Shown one piece after another: positions 22,329-25,150 of a stretch of 25,150 bases of DNA. This stretch comes from Coemansia sp. RSA 922 (Eukaryota > Kickxellomycota > Kickxellomycetes > Kickxellales > Kickxellaceae), in the NCBI GenBank assembly GCA_027577415.1, contig JANBQS010000236.1:1-25150 (forward strand). Reading direction: 5' to 3'. The notes beneath the pieces are model-generated. The model was not told the origin of the DNA. It was given only the letters and a program-made list of their open reading frames with translations, and did not search any database. The number at the start of each line of letters is the position of its first letter. Positions within the stretch are counted from its first letter, which is position 1. Both the position numbers and the translations under genes were made by a program.

Positions 22329-25094
22329 CTATTGCCAAGGCAAAGACTCTGTCGGCGAGTGTGGGCTTTCAATAATCGGTTCTTCAGCGTACTCCTTGCA
22401 TGCATTTACACAGCTCTGTACAATGCCGCATACGTGTAAAAGCTTTTGAAGCGCTCGTGTCGAATCTGCTACCGGAAGGAGTTCAACTGCAGTACCCGTA
22501 GGCGAGATATCGGTAGCCGTGGCACTGGTCTCTGTTTGTTCTTCGCGGTTAGCCAAGGCAGCAGATTCGACAGCTGCAGCCGCTGCGACCTTGTGCTTTG
22601 CTATACCGTGCGTATCTACAGCTAGCTTTGAGGGAGATCCGTCGCCGCCCAGTAAAGTGTTGGTGCTGCTCGAGATACTAGGCTGCCGAGGCACTGATGG
22701 ATATGTTGTCGTAACTGCTGTTGGTGATGCTGGACAGGTCTCGACAACGTGCTGGTGCTTACCAGATGCAATGGCTGTCTGTATAGCAGCACTAGATGAG
22801 CTCACAAGTGCGCATAACGCGGCAAGCTCGCGCTCCCTGTCTATAACCAGCAACTCTGTGCCGCTGCTCCCGCCGCTCGGTTGTCCATTGGCTGCCTCCG
22901 AGTCAGAAGCGCCAACTCCGCCGCTGGAACTGGCAGGTGCGTCATTGGCAATATCGTCAATAAATCGCTTAAGTTTGGGTGTGCACCGCTGGACAAACAT
23001 GTTCATCGGCTGCATATACGGCTCCTTTAGCGCAAAGTCGGTGAGATTGGCCGTACACTGAATCCCCTTTGCCATCAAAGTCAGAACGCGAAGCGACGAG
23101 GCGCATGGGTGGCGCCCAACCAAGCCAAACGACTTTGGCGCCAGCATCGCTGGGCACAGTAACCGCAAGAATATGAAGCCGCTGATACACGAGTAGCGCA
23201 CTTGCTCAAAGGCGCCATGCTCAGAGTAGAATGCCGACGCTGCTCGTCGTATACCGGCAAACGTCTGGCGCATGATAGGCGGGCAACAGCTCACTCCGCT
23301 CTCAATTCCTTCCCATAGCGCCTCCAAGAGATGCGCCAATGTCTGCCAGTGCTCTTCAATGCACTCGCCTGGCTGCAACTTTGCTGGATCAACCTCGCAT
23401 TTGTAGTTGTTGTTAACGACGTCACGCACGATATCGCCAATCATGTGGTCGACGAATGAGAGACCAGTTACTTTCATTAGCGCGTCGACTGCGCGTGTTG
23501 CTATCGAGGTGCCGCGAAATACTAGGGCGGGGTCGTGAACGGCTTGGACTTCTAGCTCGTGTCGGACTATCTCGACAATCCAAGAGACTGCGAGGTTGTT
23601 GCTAAGAGCGATCTTGGCCATGGTCTCTACGAGCCAGTCTGTCGACTTTGGCGCAATGGCTACTAGGTCAGTAATCAGTGTCGGGTGCTCCTCAAACAGC
23701 ACTGCTACGACGCTGGCGTAAAACGGGGGTGCCAAAATAACGAGCTCTTCGTACCACAGCTGCATATGAACGTCGCCAGATCTAAAGGGCATCGACGGAG
23801 GTGCTAAAATATCTGTGACTCCGCAATGTGGCTCGATTCTGTCCTGCTCGCCCGCGATAGGCGAGGCCCCCTTGCGCTGCTTTGTACGTCCAGGAGATTT
23901 GCACGTATCTGTTGGCTTGATAGTTGTGCGTCGCGGTGCTGGAGTAACGTTGTCAGCTAAAGGCAGGTATGCGCCGAGATGCATGTCGCTCGTGGGGATA
24001 TCGCCATAAAGGAGCGGGAACCAGCCGTCGTAAGTACTCTCGCGACAAAGGCTGGGCACAGGGACTTGGCTGTATCCTAGCAGGCTGATGGGCGTTCTGT
24101 CCTCGCTGTCCATATTACAGACCAAGATGCAGACGCTGTGCTGGATAGGCGACAGACCGCCAAAGAAAAACGCTGACGAGCTCAATCGCGCCTGACTGGG
24201 ATCCGGTACTACACTCGATTGTGCCAGCGGATGGCCATTAACAACGAGCATGCTAGCGACATTAGATGTTTGGGGTGGGCCGTGTATCTCGCAAATGTTT
24301 ATCCACAGACAGCGCTCCACACGCGAAGTCAGTGGTATGTGGGTCGTGAAGCCTAACGGTTGCGGAATCGGATCCGAGTACGGCTTCACGGCGTACATGC
24401 GGAGCCACGCGATCCAGTTGTTGCGCTCGCCAGCCTGCATGGCAGCAAAATAAACCACCGGTGGCGTACTCGTGCAAGAGGGGCTGTTGCTTGTTGCCTG
24501 CGCACCATCTGCCATGGCTTGGCTGTTGTGGCTGTCCGCTGTGTCACTCGTATTTTGGTAGCCCAGACTTGCTGCGTAGCTCAGGCTCTTGCTCCGCTGC
24601 CGTGCCCGAATAGCGCTAGCCTTTCCGGACGTCTGCTTGCGGCCATCTACTATGACGCTCTGGCAGTTGTTGCCGCGCCTGCCGCTGCGAGCAACGGCTG
24701 GCGATTTGCTGCTGAGGCTGTTGACGGCGGACTGTGCAGAGTCGGGCCGCTTGTGGAAGGACGCTGAATGTAGTGGTGCGGAACTCAAGTCAATGTGGAA
24801 TCCAAACGAGTTTCCAAACAGCGACTCGTCGTCGGGTTGTATGTCGTATACTAACAATCTGCACACCTCGATCTCGGCTATTTCGGCTACCAGGGCGCCG
24901 TCAACGTCGTACAAAAGCAAGCTGACATAACCAGCACACTCGGATAGCACGGCAATATGTGGCTGCCACTCTGCTCCTGGGGCAAGCGCATGGGGAACAA
25001 GCCTACGAGCACCACGATTCTTGTGTACACGAACGTAAAGCACGCCAGTCGTTAGTATACGAACATCGGGATCGGAGGGCAAGCGCTGCGGCAT
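22329..25094 (-). CDS. Ras GTPase-activating protein (C2 + RasGAP; BUD2/RASAL-like)
   Basis: 921 residues, ATG at 25094, TAG stop, one exon. Accelerates GTP hydrolysis by a Ras-family GTPase at membranes. The N-terminal ~245 residues look like a PH-type domain with a long Ser-rich insert. A C2-like domain follows at about 250-420 (CLWINICEIHG; FFFGGLSPIQHSVCILVCN; WFPLLYGD). The RasGAP domain is at about 440-715: arginine finger Arg527 in VFRGTSIATRAVD, FLRLLCPA (642-649), and LKEPYMQPMN. All catalytic hallmarks are intact. The C-terminal ~200 residues are low-complexity, Ser/Ala-rich. Domain order recalls yeast Bud2 or animal RASAL-type GAPs; the target GTPase cannot be told from sequence. 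The upstream region lies at 25095-25150 and is cut by the window end. Confidence 0.92.
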   Translation of the reverse strand: MPQRLPSDPDVRILTTGVLYVRVHKNRGARRLVPHALAPGAEWQPHIAVLSECAGYVSLLLYDVDGALVAEIAEIEVCRLLVYDIQPDDESLFGNSFGFHIDLSSAPLHSASFHKRPDSAQSAVNSLSSKSPAVARSGRRGNNCQSVIVDGRKQTSGKASAIRARQRSKSLSYAASLGYQNTSDTADSHNSQAMADGAQATSNSPSCTSTPPVVYFAAMQAGERNNWIAWLRMYAVKPYSDPIPQPLGFTTHIPLTSRVERCLWINICEIHGPPQTSNVASMLVVNGHPLAQSSVVPDPSQARLSSSAFFFGGLSPIQHSVCILVCNMDSEDRTPISLLGYSQVPVPSLCRESTYDGWFPLLYGDIPTSDMHLGAYLPLADNVTPAPRRTTIKPTDTCKSPGRTKQRKGASPIAGEQDRIEPHCGVTDILAPPSMPFRSGDVHMQLWYEELVILAPPFYASVVAVLFEEHPTLITDLVAIAPKSTDWLVETMAKIALSNNLAVSWIVEIVRHELEVQAVHDPALVFRGTSIATRAVDALMKVTGLSFVDHMIGDIVRDVVNNNYKCEVDPAKLQPGECIEEHWQTLAHLLEALWEGIESGVSCCPPIMRQTFAGIRRAASAFYSEHGAFEQVRYSCISGFIFLRLLCPAMLAPKSFGLVGRHPCASSLRVLTLMAKGIQCTANLTDFALKEPYMQPMNMFVQRCTPKLKRFIDDIANDAPASSSGGVGASDSEAANGQPSGGSSGTELLVIDRERELAALCALVSSSSAAIQTAIASGKHQHVVETCPASPTAVTTTYPSVPRQPSISSSTNTLLGGDGSPSKLAVDTHGIAKHKVAAAAAVESAALANREEQTETSATATDISPTGTAVELLPVADSTRALQKLLHVCGIVQSCVNACKEYAEEPIIESPHSPTESLPWQ

Positions 25095-25150
25095 TATTTC
25101 TACAATATTCTGTATCTGAGAAGTGGAAAGTAGAAGAGGAATGTCAGTCA

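Noticed and set aside
22519..23061. 180-codon plus-strand ORF inside the RasGAP gene.
   Set aside because: Antisense to the low-complexity C-terminus and RasGAP domain; Ala/Ser-rich shadow with no motif.
1..25150. CRISPR arrays, tRNA and rRNA genes, telomeric repeats.
   Set aside because: No regularly spaced direct repeats, cloverleaf-like A/B boxes, rRNA cores or telomere-type repeats were seen by eye.

Overview
The window reads as nuclear DNA of an early-diverging fungus, most likely a relative of the Kickxellales (Coemansia-like). The reasons are long intronless reading frames, pyrimidine-rich stretches just before start codons, FunK1-type fungal kinases, a large F-box/LRR-type protein and a type IIC (Na,K-ATPase-like) P-type ATPase. 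This placement is inference from gene content; no rRNA or tRNA gene was seen.

Layout. 1-91: apparent 3' end of a gene entering from the left. 956-4333 (+): a full-length Na,K-ATPase-like protein whose catalytic motifs are degraded although the frame is intact, so probably a pseudo-pump. 4530-8526 (-): four tandem, strongly diverged paralogues of a ~110-residue protein I do not recognise. Each has a TATA-like element 111-135 bp upstream and a 0.4-0.7 kb upstream region that stays alignable as DNA although the proteins hardly are. 10166-11209 (+): secreted, proline-rich, probably GPI-anchored double-psi beta-barrel protein. 11701-12780 (+): MAP kinase kinase. 13.2-14.1 kb: two weak small ORFs, a 49-bp direct repeat, a hairpin and a perfect CRE palindrome. 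14577-16232 (+): F-box-like/LRR protein.

16.3-22.3 kb is a decayed, rearranged compartment. It holds an F-box C-terminal fragment, two retrotransposon-end/LTR-like remnants in direct orientation, a FunK1 kinase broken by one in-frame TGA, a C-terminal MSH6 fragment with a Lys in Walker B, a short ORF split by TAG, and a second FunK1 fragment. 22329-25094 (-) is an intact RasGAP.

The conserved cell-biology genes (MAPKK, RasGAP) could both act in Ras/MAPK signalling, but they are far apart and nothing links them in one operon-like unit. The most novel element is the four-gene array at 4.5-9.2 kb: same orientation, same predicted alpha/beta order, an exactly conserved 34-residue spacing between two motifs, and shared regulatory DNA. 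The second is the ATPase with substitutions at the phosphorylated Asp, TGES, PEGL and GDGVND positions. All homology calls were made by reading motifs; no database search was run.
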